Numbered from the stretch's first letter, positions 55,905 through 64,000 are shown. The stretch is DNA of 64,000 bases from Orrella marina (GCF_003058465.1 NZ_CP028901.1:2108001-2172000); one strand, 5' to 3'. The notes: generated by a model not told the origin, from the sequence alone. Translations and numbers: made by a program.

Positions 55905-56275
55905 TCATGCAACAAATCCCTTTTTATCTTTGATCTGAATCTCGGCTTTCACCGCAGCCTCTTGTTCCGGGTTGAGGGTGACTGCACCGACCGGCGACCA
56001 GTTCCTGGTTTGTCCTGACCAACGGGCCGGATTCTTCCGTTTCTGTTGTTGGTACAGCGCATGGCGGGCATCCAGAATCTTGATGTCTTCACCACGATGG
56101 CGTTGATCTGGCGTGACGTGCTGGATGCCACTGTGGCGGTGCTCATGGTTGTACCAGCGTACGAATGCTGCGCTCCACTGTTGAGCGGTCTCCAATGTGT
56201 CGAATCCCCGCGCAGGAAACTCGGGCCGGTACTTTGCCGTCTTGATCAGCGATTCGACGTATGGGTTGTCGCTAG
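55905..56275 (-). pseudogene. IS3-family transposase OrfB, C-terminal fragment
   Basis: About 122 codons of a DDE integrase-type transposase: SDNPYVESLIKTAKYRPEFP with the catalytic Glu, FVRWYNHEHRHSGIQHVTP and the end EIQIKDKKGFVA. The N-terminal two-thirds and OrfA are missing, the frame breaking near 56275. The 22 bp after its stop look like the IS end, into which the group II intron has inserted. Confidence 0.85.
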
Positions 56276-56428
56276 GCGATCATCTAACGGGTGTAGGGCG
56301 ACCTTTCCGCCGATAGCGCATAAAGTGAAACATTGAGCAGTGAGCGTGTTTTCCTGCTGGTGGAGTGACGTTCGAGATCATCGGCCCGATAGCGCTCATG
56401 GTCCCCGTGATGGAGGCAGCGCCAGCCG

Positions 56429-56717
56429 ATGCAAGTGAGACCCGAACTCGACCCCGATGTGGACGACGAAGCACCGACGCTCGACCTCATCACGCCCTAT
56501 GACGAGCAGCATCATGTAACCTACATGCGCTTGCTTGACGCCGAGGCGGACGGCGCTGACTGGACCGAGGTGGCGCGGATCGTGCCGCATCGCGATCCCG
56601 TGACGGACGCGGCGTTGCTGGGAAAGCCACCTTGCCCGTGCTCGCTGGATGACGAAAGCCGGCTACCGGCGGATACTGGAACAGGCCGTTGAGAACGAGC
56701 GTACCCGCTTGCATTGA
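56429..56717 (+). pseudogene. DUF2285 (RovC-like) protein, frameshifted
   Basis: The frame begins MQVRPELDPDVDDEAPTLDL and has VTYMRLLDAEADGADWTEVA, the DUF2285 DNA-binding pattern. Near 56625 a one-base shift is needed to continue with SHLARARWMTKAGYRRILEQ and the stop at 56715-56717. DUF2285 proteins regulate integrative and conjugative elements, so this is an ICE relic. 56276-56428 upstream shows nothing. Confidence 0.7.
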
Positions 56718-56746
56718 GCGGGAGACTTGCAAGCTGTCAGCGGCAA

Positions 56747-57076
56747 TGCTGCACCGTGCCGCGCGAGGCGCTGAAAACCCGTGTGTTGACCGGCCTGCGG
56801 AACCAGATGATGACCCCGGCAATGGCGGCAGAAGCCATGCGGGCCTATGCGGAGGAAACCAACCGCCTCAACCGCGAGCGTCGTGCCACGGCTGAAACCA
56901 CCCGGAGCGAGCTTGCCGACACCGCCAAGGCCATTGCCGAAACCTACCGGCGTGAATGGGTGGGCAAGCGCGTCAGCACACCTCTTTATTCCACACACAT
57001 TGCTATAGCAGCAAGCGATCAGATCCTGGCTCGTATTGACCAGTTAGCCGACAGGGATCAAACCGCCTACGAATGA
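56747..57076 (+). pseudogene. Large serine recombinase, C-terminal-region fragment
   Basis: The frame has CCTVPREALKTRVLTGLRNQ, then AYAEETNRLNRERRATAETT and an Ala/Glu-rich helix, the coiled-coil region after the zinc ribbon of large serine recombinases. The catalytic N-terminal domain is absent, and the last 30 residues (YSTHIAIAASDQ...) look foreign. With the DUF2285 relic it marks a decayed ICE. Confidence 0.65.
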
Positions 57077-57086
57077 CAGCACTAGA

Positions 57087-57461
57087 TTGATCCGGTTCAG
57101 CGCAAGCCCGGGACGCTGCTTAGCGGCGCTCCTTTTCTGGACATGCCTGAACCCTTGCGGCGACTGTGATTGGCACTGATGCGCCATGCGGGAGGTGACC
57201 GCACCATGGCTGATTTCTTGGCCTGTGTGCCTCAGGCAGGTCTGAAAGCCGTGCTCATGGCCGTATCGATGGCGTTCGAAGAAATCATATCAAAGGGCCA
57301 AGTCAGCATTGAGCATCTCACGAACATTCTGACCAGACTCAACAACCCATCTACCCCCCCGATCCGGTGAGGACCACACTGTTCGTCAAAGACGCCCCTG
57401 TTGCTGACGCAGCCCGTTACGACAGCTTTCGCCTGTCGTTCAGGGACACAAGGGGTGAAAT
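57087..57461 (+). pseudogene. IstA (IS21) C-terminal fragment, multiply broken
   Basis: The frame DPVQRKPGTLLSGAPFLDMP stops at a TGA at 57168-57170, then resumes ALMRHAGGDRTMADFLACVP to VSIEHLTNILTRLNNPSTPP. An eight-C run near 57353-57361 marks a frameshift, after which APVADAARYDSFRLSFRDTR is the usual IstA tail. IS66 element C splits the last codons, and the final residues GEMCVLVMA plus stop are at 59950-59979. Confidence 0.72.
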
Positions 57462-57543
57462 GTATGCGCTCCATTATGACGGGGCTGTTCGTTATTTTCC
57501 GAGCATGCGATTCTCTCGTTGTCTTGCAACTGGAGATTCCAAC

Positions 57544-57882
57544 ATGTCAGAGACTGAACAATTCTGGCGAAAGCACCTGGATGCCATCGACGCTTCAGGA
57601 TTGACCACCAAAGTCTATGCCGAGCAGAACCAGCTCAAAGCGATCGAGCTTTACAAGTGGCGCAATCATTTCCGGCGACAGGCTGAGCGTTCGCGCAAGC
57701 AGCAGTCAGGCTTCATGCGCGTGAATCTGGAGTCTGTCCAGTCGCGACCAGCACCGCTAGCTACCTCACGACCCGGCACCGCCTGCACGATCACCCTGGA
57801 CGATATGCGCATTGAGCTGGCGACGTTGCCACCCGCCAATTGGCTCCGTAGTCTGTGTCTGACCGCTCGGGGAGATCAGTGA
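57544..57882 (+). CDS. tnpA: IS66 accessory protein TnpA
   Basis: 112 aa starting MSETEQFWRKHLDAIDASGL, with TTKVYAEQNQLKAIELYKWR as the HTH region and IELATLPPANWL near the end. The longer frame upstream begins in IstA and is not used. The stop overlaps the tnpB start by one base. Confidence 0.9.
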   Translation: MSETEQFWRKHLDAIDASGLTTKVYAEQNQLKAIELYKWRNHFRRQAERSRKQQSGFMRVNLESVQSRPAPLATSRPGTACTITLDDMRIELATLPPANWLRSLCLTARGDQ

Positions 57883-58238
57883 TGCATCCTGGATACGCGA
57901 TTGATCAGGTCTATCTGAGTTGCCACCCCGTGGACTTTCGCAAGTCCATTGCGGGCTTGAGCGCTCTGGTCGAGCAAGAGCTCGGGTTGAGTCCGTTTGG
58001 CACCGCGTTGTTTGTGTTCATTAACCGTCACCGTAACCGGATAAAAATTTTGTATTGGGATCGAAACGGATTTTGTCTTTGGTATAAACGTCTTGAGACC
58101 GATCGTTTCGCTTGGCCCAAGGGTGAGGCAGGGTCAACAGTTAATCTCTCGCCACAGGCCCTGCAGTGGCTTCTGGAGGGGTTTGATATCTGGGCGCACG
58201 GTCCACATAAAGCGCTTAATTATCAATGTGTTACATAG
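57882..58238 (+). CDS. tnpB: IS66 accessory protein TnpB
   Basis: 118 aa starting MHPGYAIDQVYLSCHPVDFR, with ALFVFINRHRNRIKILYWDR and FCLWYKRLETDRFAWPKG. It is the uninterrupted counterpart of the broken tnpB at 47346-47702 and keeps the Trp at the site where that copy has TGA. Confidence 0.93.
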   Translation: MHPGYAIDQVYLSCHPVDFRKSIAGLSALVEQELGLSPFGTALFVFINRHRNRIKILYWDRNGFCLWYKRLETDRFAWPKGEAGSTVNLSPQALQWLLEGFDIWAHGPHKALNYQCVT

Positions 58239-58269
58239 ATTTTTGGGGCAGACTATGCTACAATGACGC

Positions 58270-59922
58270 ATGTCTGCACCATCAAGTAAACCTCCCATCG
58301 AGATGCCTGAGATCGATCCCGAACAGTTCGGGATCAGCGCCTCGGCGCTCGAGCAATTAACGCAGACCTTGCACGAACAGCTCAGTGCGCAGTACGCCGC
58401 CCACTATGAAGCGCATTACTCGGCACACTACGAGCGTGAGTTTCAGCAGCGCATGCAAAAGCTCTACGAAGACCTCATCCTGGCCCGACGCCGAATGTTT
58501 GGCCGCAGCAGCGAAGCGCATCCGGCCCAGGGTCGTCTGTTTGATGAAGCTGATGCCATTGCGCCCGAGACCACCGAGGCCGATGACCAGGCGGTGATTG
58601 CGCCGGCCAGCTCCGAGTCTTCCAAAACGCCCAGAACACCCAAAGCGCGCGGTAAACGTGGGCCACTGCCCAGTGATCTGCCTCGCGTGGATATCGTGCA
58701 CGACGTGCCCGAGAGCGAGCGGCTCTGTGCTTGCGGCACACCGATGGTGGAGATCGGCGAGGAAGTCTCCGAGCAACTTGACATCGTGCCCATGCAGATC
58801 CGGGTGCTGCGCCATATCCGCAAGCGCTACGGCTGCCCGGACAAGAGCCAGAATCCGGTGATTGCCCCTGTGCCCAAGCAGGTGCTGCCACGCAGCAACG
58901 CCAGCCCCGATTTGCTGGCGATGTTGCTCACGGTCAAGTATGTCGATGGTCTGCCGCTGGCTCGTTTCAGTCACGTGCTCGAACGCTCGGGTGCGCGTGT
59001 CACCCGCCAGACGCTGGCCCGATGGGTGATCGGCACCTCGCAGGCGCTGCAACCCCTGCACAACCTGTTGCGAGATTCGCTGCTCGACAGCCCAGTGCTT
59101 GTGATGGACGAGACGATTGTGCAGGTGCTCAAGGAGCCTGACCGAGATCCGACGGCCCAAAGCTACATGTGGGTGCAGGTAGCAGGCCCGCCTGGCAAGA
59201 AGATGGTGCTCTATGACTACGATCCAAGTCGCTCCGGCACGGTCCCCGTGCGACTGCTCGAGGGGTGGACGGGATACCTCATGACCGATGGATACAGCGG
59301 CTACTCGGCCGTGGCCCGAACACCTGGTGTGGAACATCTCTCGTGCTGGGCGCATGCGCGTCGCCCCTTTGTCGAAGCCCAGGCCGTGCACAAAGGCAAA
59401 GTCGGCAAGGCCGACCAGGCGCTGGCCATGATCGCTCGACTCTACAAAATAGAGAAAGACGTGCGTCAGGCCAGCGATGCAGACCGATACCTGGCTCGCC
59501 AGCGGCGCAGCCTGCCCATTCTGAACGAGATTCGACAGTGGGTCGATCAAAATCTGCCACTGGTGCCGCCGAGCACCAAACTGGGTGCAGCGCTGGCTTA
59601 TCTGGACAAGTTCTGGGGCCGGTTGGTGCGATACACCGAACGCGGCGATCTGCCCATTGACGGCAACCCAGTCGAGAATGCCATTCGCCCGTTCGTGGTG
59701 GGCCGCAAGGGCTGGTTGTTCAGTGACACACCGGCTGGCGCACATGCCAGTGCAGTCATCTACTCCCTGGTCGAGACGGCCAAGGGCTTCGGGTTCGAAC
59801 CCTACCTGTGGTTGCGCCACGTCCTGCGTCGTCTGCCATTGGCGCAGACTGTCGAGGACTATGAGGCCTTGATGCCGTGGAATCTTCATCCACAGGATTT
59901 AATCACTCAGCGCGAAATCTGA
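58270..59922 (+). CDS. tnpC: IS66 transposase TnpC
   Basis: Complete 550-aa transposase: a leucine/His-containing coiled start, RRRMFGRSSEAHPAQGRLFD, PSDLPRVDIVHDVPESERLC with the CACG zinc motif, VLVMDETIVQVL, TDGYSGYSAVA, CWAHARRPF and DGNPVENAIRPFVVGRKGW. It is apparently functional and is a possible source of TnpABC for the defective copies. Confidence 0.96.
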   Translation: MSAPSSKPPIEMPEIDPEQFGISASALEQLTQTLHEQLSAQYAAHYEAHYSAHYEREFQQRMQKLYEDLILARRRMFGRSSEAHPAQGRLFDEADAIAPETTEADDQAVIAPASSESSKTPRTPKARGKRGPLPSDLPRVDIVHDVPESERLCACGTPMVEIGEEVSEQLDIVPMQIRVLRHIRKRYGCPDKSQNPVIAPVPKQVLPRSNASPDLLAMLLTVKYVDGLPLARFSHVLERSGARVTRQTLARWVIGTSQALQPLHNLLRDSLLDSPVLVMDETIVQVLKEPDRDPTAQSYMWVQVAGPPGKKMVLYDYDPSRSGTVPVRLLEGWTGYLMTDGYSGYSAVARTPGVEHLSCWAHARRPFVEAQAVHKGKVGKADQALAMIARLYKIEKDVRQASDADRYLARQRRSLPILNEIRQWVDQNLPLVPPSTKLGAALAYLDKFWGRLVRYTERGDLPIDGNPVENAIRPFVVGRKGWLFSDTPAGAHASAVIYSLVETAKGFGFEPYLWLRHVLRRLPLAQTVEDYEALMPWNLHPQDLITQREI

Positions 59923-60059
59923 ACATCCTGTTATTGCTGGATCGCGTACGGGGTGAAATGTGCGTCCTTGTAATGGCCTAGCGGAATCTACACAATTCAC
60001 GCGGCTAAAGTGATTGCTTCATCCAGGGTTTTCATACTCACTCAGTGTCTTGCGCGGAC

Positions 60060-60183
60060 GCTGGTGGCTGCTCGAGCATCTGCTGCAGACCGAAAAAGCC
60101 GACCGTGGTGTGTGCTCGATTGCCCATCAGATAAAGTTGGCCAAGTTTCCTGCCCACCAGGATCTGGCGGGTTTAACTTCGCG
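60060..60183 (+). pseudogene. IstB (IS21) N-terminal-region fragment
   Basis: The frame WWLLEHLLQTEKADRGVCSI continues AHQIKLAKFPAHQDLAGLTS. It resembles the early LL-x-AE-x-x-R ... Q-x-x-x-AKFP-x-x-x-DLAGF part of IstB helper ATPases. The start codon region and the whole ATPase core are missing. It lies just after the istA end, so it belongs to the same decayed IS21. Otherwise 59980-60277 is empty. Confidence 0.6.
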
Positions 60184-60277
60184 GCATCTCATATGTCTAC
60201 ATCAATGGATGGGCAACCACGCACCAAAATGTAGAAACAAAGCTGAGTGATTTTTACCGGAGTTATGCGGGTTGCTC

Positions 60278-60348
60278 GGGTTACAGCGAGTCTTAATGCG
60301 GCCTACAGCGTAACCTCAAGTGGTTCTCATGGGGTTACGGAGGTTACA
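60278..60348. repeat. GGTTACA repeat cluster 2
   Basis: Four sites like those at 52080-52208: GGGTTACA at 60278-60285, CGTAACC at 60309-60315, and a 9-bp-spaced tandem GGTTACGGA-GGTTACAAA at 60333-60350. The last pair overlaps the end of the DUF262 remnant. Common spacing suggests the same origin or binding protein. Confidence 0.45.
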
Positions 60349-60722
60349 AAAAAGGGCCAGTAGTAGTGGCCTCGAATTGGCTTGCCCTTCTCAGTGCGGG
60401 TCTTCACCCCGTCCTTCGTGGTCAAGACTTGCGTCAGCGTGGTGAGTCGCTGTTGCCTCTCGAGAATCAGAAGCTCCGCATCCGAGGCGCCTGATGAAAG
60501 CGCCCCCTCCACTGGCCGTACCTGGAACCTAGCCTCGTCACCTGTCTCCAGAAGCATAACCGCCCCAACCGGAAATGACCTGGCGATGCTCACCAGCAAA
60601 CTGCGAATGTGCTGATCAACCCAAACCTAACCACGCTGAAAGTCCGGCAATTGAATCTTTCCCTTGACGATTTCAGTAAGGATATCGGGCAATAACCGCT
60701 TGGTGCTGTCGAAAGTGCTCAT
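60327..60722 (-). pseudogene. DUF262 (GmrSD-type/ParB-like nuclease) gene, broken
   Basis: Read from ATG 60722: MSTFDSTKRLLPDILTEIVK, then GKIQLPDFQRG, an in-frame TAG at 60627-60629 (where the family has Tyr-x-Trp), then VWVDQHIRSLLVSIARSFPV, FQVRPVEGAL and LLILERQQRLTTLTQVL. Family members read LxLDGQQRLTTL, so the DG of the active motif has become ER as well. The frame ends after about 130 codons instead of 500-700. It is a relic of a DUF262 restriction-type protein, 16 bp downstream of res. Confidence 0.8.
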
Positions 60723-60738
60723 TGTCTCGCCTTGATTT

Positions 60739-63700
60739 TTACTTCACCACTTCCATCAACTTCCCGAAGCTGTCCACCACGTCGTACTTGACGTTCTCCA
60801 AGGCGAAGCGGCGGTTCATCTCATCGAAGAACTTACGGGCGCATTTGATCTTGGTTCTCTCGATTTCGCGCAGATCCATCGACGACATCGATCCTTTGGT
60901 TTCCGCCACGAAGTAGATGTGTTTCACCGCGCCTTCCTTGAAGGAGATAGCCCAATCGGGGTTGTAGTCGCCGACCGGTGTCGGGATCAAGAAACCGCGC
61001 GGCAACTTAGCGTACACGACGACTTCAGCACTGGACTCCAACGCCACAGCAAAATCCCGCTCTGGCTTTGAGCCGGAGTCCGGCAGAACGAAGTCGTAGA
61101 TGTGGTGCTTGGGTGTCTTGACCGCGTTGCTGAAATCCTGCTTGCTTTGCCCGGCAGTAAAGATGTCGAGATCGAACTTGTCCTCGACCGGATCGTAGGC
61201 CAGGTGCTCGATGATGACCGTGGCCTTCTGTTCGTTGATCAGGCGAATCGCCTCGGCAATGAAGCTCTCCGGATTGGTCTTGAACTGCGCGAATACGACG
61301 GCGTTAATTCCCTTCAGAATGTCGGTCACCGTGCGTCTTGTCAGCTGGGTGCCTTCTGCAAGCTTGCCGATCAGGTCGTACTTGACCGCCGAATGGATCG
61401 AGGCTCGGTTGGCTTCCGTCTCTGTTACCTTCAACTCGAACGCATTACCCGCCTTGATGCCGTCATAGGTCACGGTATCTGCCTGTTCACCGCGCTGGAT
61501 GGTGTACTGAAGCGGAGTGACGCGCAGGCTGGTATCCAACTCCTTGACCGCCTTCCGCACCAGTTCGTCGGAGTCGAAGTCGACACTGTATGCAGCCTTA
61601 CGGTTGATCCGATTCCAGAGTTCCTTGAACTCCTGCTTATCAAAGTTGGCGTTGAGCGGATTCTTTTTGGGCTTGCGGTCGTCGCCAATTTCTGGCAACT
61701 GGCTCTCGCTGAAGACACTGTCAATCAGCTTGAACACCTGTTCGGCATGTGGTGCCAACTCGGGTGGTAGCGTAGCCAGTTCACCGTCTTTCTTAGCCTC
61801 GTGGTACGCCTCGGTGATGTGATCCGCGCTGTCGGTGTAATCGTGCTTGAGCAGGTACTTGTAGATCTGTTTGGCAAGCTGCGGCGTGACTTCGATATCG
61901 CCAGTTTCCGTCTTCAGCACCTTTCCGGTGAAATATGTTTCGTCTGCCACACGTGGGCGTGCTGACAGCGACTCACTGATGTCCTTCTGCAGCGCGGCAA
62001 CAAAATCCTTGTAGCTCTCGCTGGCTACCACAGTCAGCACATTCACATCGTGTACCGTGGCAGGGTGATCCATCCTGTCACCGCTCTGATTGACGGACAG
62101 CCGCAAGCCACGTCCCACCTCCTGACGACGGGAAATCGTGTTGTCACTGTGCTTGAGAGCGCAGATCACGAACACGTTCGGATTGTCCCAGCCTTCGCGT
62201 AAAGCGCTATGCGAGAAGATGAAGCGCACGGGTTCGGATAATGAAAGCAAACGTTCTTTGTCCTTCAGAATCAGATCATAGGCATCTACATCATCGGACA
62301 AACCGGCATTCTCGCCGCGCGCTGCAACCTTTGGGTCGGCCAGCCGCTTGCTTTTCTTGTCAATGGAAAAATAGCCGCTGTGAGTCTTGTCGGCAGAAAT
62401 ACCCTTTAGGTACTTGATGTACGGCGTCTCATCCTGATCCAGCACCTCGTTAAGATACAGCAGGTATTCTTCCTCGAAAACACGGGCGTACTCACCTTTT
62501 TCGTCAGCCGAGGCGTAGTCACGGTACTTGGCTACCTCGTCGATGAAAAAGAGAGTGAGCACTTTCACGCCTTGCTGGAATAGCACCTGTTCCTTGTCGA
62601 AGTGCGCCTTTATGGCTTCGCGGATCTGGATGCGGCGCAGCACGGCCTCTGTTACGTCCCCTGTTGCATCTCCGACATTAAGCTCGACCCCGTTGGTGAA
62701 GCTCAGGGTATCTGTATTCGCGTTGATATCGGCAACGACGAAGCCATCGCGGTACTGATCCAGCTCGTTAGACAGCTCGAACAGGTTGTCACCTTTGCCC
62801 AGCTTGCGAACAACGCGTTTGATACTTCCGCCTGCCAGCTTCTGCTCGAACTCCACCCGCGCCTCGGGCGGTTTCTTGCTGAAAATCTCGATGGATTGCA
62901 GGTACAGATAACCTGCCGTGCCTGTCAACCCTTTCACTGAAATACCGCGAACAGCGATTTTTTTCACCAGCTTCTGATTGTAGGCGTCCAGCGCGTCGAG
63001 GCGGTGAATCTTGTTGTGCGTGGTCTTGTGGGTGGCCGAGTAGCGCAGCACCATCAGTGCCTTGAATTCCTCCAAGGACTTTAGGGTAGCGGCACCCTCC
63101 ATCTTCTGCGGCTCATCCAAAATCAATATCGGCCGGTTGGCGCTGATCACATCAATCGGACGGCGAGACTGGAAGTCATCCAGCACATCATAAATGCGGC
63201 GGTTGTCCTTCCCTGTGGCGTTGAATGCTTGCACATTAATCACCATCACGTTGATGCCTGCGTCGGACGAAAAACTCTCCAGGTGGTGGAGCTCCTTTGA
63301 GTTGTATATGAAAAAACGGACCCTCTTGTGGTAGCTCTCCAGAAAGTGGTCAGCGGTGATCTGCAACGACTTGGCCACACCCTCGCGGATGGCGATGCTG
63401 GGCACTACGATGATGAACTTGCTCCAGCCGTACAGCTTGTTCAGCTCGAAAATGGTCTTGATATAGCAGTAGGTCTTACCCGTACCGGTTTCCATCTCCA
63501 CGTCCAGATTCACGCGAGCGATTTTGGTCTTGGCCAATGCATCGGAAACGGTCAGGTTCTGTTGGCGTTGTACCTGCTGGATGTTGTCGAGCAGGGTGGA
63601 ATCTGACAGTAATAGGTCGGCGTTTTTGAAACCCGCGTCGGAAAACAGACTATCTGTCTGCGCTTTGGATTGACCGGGATCGATGCGGTAACTGATGGCT

Positions 63701-63792
63701 TCGCTGGATGCCGGCGGTTGCCCCTTGAAGCAGTCGACCACCGCTTGTATGGCGGCGGTTTGGTAGGCTTGGGTTTTGAACTTCAGTTTCAT
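60739..63792 (-). CDS. res: Type III restriction-modification system, Res subunit
   Basis: A 1017-aa protein with DEAD/SF2 helicase motifs: [20 protein letters not shown] (Walker A), [12 protein letters not shown] (DExx), RYSATHKT, and [20 protein letters not shown] with [10 protein letters not shown] (motifs V/VI). A C-terminal PD-(D/E)xK nuclease follows: [11 protein letters not shown] then FVAETKGSM. It cuts DNA after ATP-dependent movement when the asymmetric site is unmodified. Complete. The Mod partner must lie to the right, outside the window. Confidence 0.95.
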   Translation of the reverse strand: MKLKFKTQAYQTAAIQAVVDCFKGQPPASSEAISYRIDPGQSKAQTDSLFSDAGFKNADLLLSDSTLLDNIQQVQRQQNLTVSDALAKTKIARVNLDVEMETGTGKTYCYIKTIFELNKLYGWSKFIIVVPSIAIREGVAKSLQITADHFLESYHKRVRFFIYNSKELHHLESFSSDAGINVMVINVQAFNATGKDNRRIYDVLDDFQSRRPIDVISANRPILILDEPQKMEGAATLKSLEEFKALMVLRYSATHKTTHNKIHRLDALDAYNQKLVKKIAVRGISVKGLTGTAGYLYLQSIEIFSKKPPEARVEFEQKLAGGSIKRVVRKLGKGDNLFELSNELDQYRDGFVVADINANTDTLSFTNGVELNVGDATGDVTEAVLRRIQIREAIKAHFDKEQVLFQQGVKVLTLFFIDEVAKYRDYASADEKGEYARVFEEEYLLYLNEVLDQDETPYIKYLKGISADKTHSGYFSIDKKSKRLADPKVAARGENAGLSDDVDAYDLILKDKERLLSLSEPVRFIFSHSALREGWDNPNVFVICALKHSDNTISRRQEVGRGLRLSVNQSGDRMDHPATVHDVNVLTVVASESYKDFVAALQKDISESLSARPRVADETYFTGKVLKTETGDIEVTPQLAKQIYKYLLKHDYTDSADHITEAYHEAKKDGELATLPPELAPHAEQVFKLIDSVFSESQLPEIGDDRKPKKNPLNANFDKQEFKELWNRINRKAAYSVDFDSDELVRKAVKELDTSLRVTPLQYTIQRGEQADTVTYDGIKAGNAFELKVTETEANRASIHSAVKYDLIGKLAEGTQLTRRTVTDILKGINAVVFAQFKTNPESFIAEAIRLINEQKATVIIEHLAYDPVEDKFDLDIFTAGQSKQDFSNAVKTPKHHIYDFVLPDSGSKPERDFAVALESSAEVVVYAKLPRGFLIPTPVGDYNPDWAISFKEGAVKHIYFVAETKGSMSSMDLREIERTKIKCARKFFDEMNRRFALENVKYDVVDSFGKLMEVVK

Positions 63793-63806
63793 CGCAACAC
63801 CTGCCT

Positions 63807-63847
63807 TTCTTTCTGCATCCTTTCTGCAACCCCAGGCTGCAGAAAGG
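63807..63847 (-). promoter_or_regulatory. Inverted repeat upstream of res
   Basis: CCTTTCTGCA (63819-63828) and TGCAGAAAGG (63838-63847) form a 10-bp stem with a 9-nt loop. A further direct copy CTTTCTGCA is immediately to the left. It lies 15-55 bp upstream of the res start, so it may be an operator or a transcript-stabilising hairpin. Confidence 0.4.
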
Positions 63848-63895
63848 AGTAAGCCATTGATTTACATGAATATGAATCAAAAAACCTTACTACAT

Positions 63896-64000
63896 TCATT
63901 CTGCAAGCCTCCACAGTGGCTGCCCCCGGCTACCAGTGTTGGTAATCCGTCCAGCGCGTCGCAACTTGGTCAGCAGGTTGCCTATTTTTTTCTCTTTCTG
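63896..64000 (-). CDS. C-terminal end of a winged-helix protein (partial)
   Basis: The window cuts this gene. The visible frame reads KIGNLLTKLRRAGRITNTGS then RGQPLWRLAE and stop at 63896-63898, a typical winged-helix recognition/wing pattern (LxxLxxxGxIxxxGxxxxPxW). It is co-directional with res. In type III loci an ATP-binding protein with such a C-terminal domain often lies between mod and res, which fits, but the rest cannot be seen. Confidence 0.6.
   Translation of the reverse strand, partial: QKEKKIGNLLTKLRRAGRITNTGSRGQPLWRLAE

Larger units (their letters stand above)
57462..59949 (+). mobile_element. IS66-family element C (intact)
   Basis: It carries intact tnpA, tnpB and tnpC. Ends: GTATGCGCTCC at 57462 and, reading inward from 59949, GTACGCGATCC. 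A 10-bp direct repeat GGGGTGAAAT immediately flanks it (57452-57461 and 59950-59959), slightly longer than the 8 bp usual for the family. The insertion splits the end of an IS21 istA gene. Its tnpC end is nearly identical to the remnant at 6311-6555. Confidence 0.93.

Noticed and set aside
57367..57543. N-terminal extension of TnpA of IS66 element C
   Set aside because: This part crosses the IS boundary at 57462 and is the IstA tail plus IS end. The real start is ATG 57544.
58357..59889. 510-codon open frame antisense to tnpC of IS66 element C
   Set aside because: Long antisense frames are common in GC-rich transposase genes; the plus-strand protein has all family motifs.
1..64000. CRISPR arrays, rRNA genes or complete tRNAs
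   Set aside because: No regularly spaced repeats with unique spacers and no rRNA-like segments were seen. The only tRNA signal is the 3' half at 6568-6612.

Overview
The sequence looks like a betaproteobacterium, probably Burkholderiales and perhaps Alcaligenaceae. This is judged from gene families, moderate-to-high GC, a full system I cytochrome c maturation set and the style of the metal-resistance genes. No ribosomal or housekeeping marker is present, so the taxonomy is an inference.

Positions 1-5.2 kb are ordinary chromosome: an N-carbamoyl-D-amino-acid hydrolase followed by a four-gene polar amino-acid-type ABC importer, and a convergent polysaccharide-deacetylase-family gene. A DUF4325 (STAS-like) gene has been cut off by IS66 debris at 5778. 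At 6568-6612 lies the 3' half of a tRNA-Arg(ACG) gene, directly followed by a tyrosine integrase. This is the left junction of an island that runs to the window end, because no complete tRNA-Arg is seen to close it.

The island is a nested mosaic. From 8.3 to 16.1 kb come a frameshifted gene of unknown function, a group II intron, an IS66 with a dead tnpC, and ICE-type genes (truncated DUF3560, RadC), each behind a copy of a duplicated leader that may be the radC RNA motif. From 16.2 to 25.8 kb is a complete ccmABCDEFGHI operon plus TlpA-like thioredoxin, CcdA, DsbB and a DsbA-like protein. From 26.5 to 35.0 kb a PbrR-like regulator faces a seven-gene operon: P1B-2 ATPase, PCu(A)C chaperone, LspA, cytochrome c, Lnt, CYP152-type P450 and a CDF-like transporter. 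An ars cluster (35.2-40.5 kb) and a copper cluster (40.6-45.4 kb) follow. The common theme is metal/metalloid resistance coupled to envelope maturation: lipoproteins, disulfides, c-type haem and fatty acids.

An IS66 at 45.4-48.1 kb, carrying left-type ends at both termini, truncates a copper-cluster cytochrome. Beyond it, 48.5-52.6 kb holds an AlpA / toprim primase / DUF927 replication module with GGTTACA iteron-like repeats. Next is a DUF5131-TcmP cassette broken by an IS3 remnant carrying a second group II intron. Remnants of an ICE (DUF2285, serine recombinase) and of an IS21 element follow; the IS21 is interrupted by an intact IS66. The window ends with a type III restriction system: a full Res, a dead DUF262 gene downstream, and the end of a winged-helix protein upstream. 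The Mod subunit must lie outside the window.

The most noteworthy items are the lead-type operon with lipoprotein and fatty-acid enzymes, the mobile ccm/dsb block, the two-left-ended IS66, the duplicated leader RNA, the GGTTACA arrays and the interrupted DUF5131/TcmP pair.
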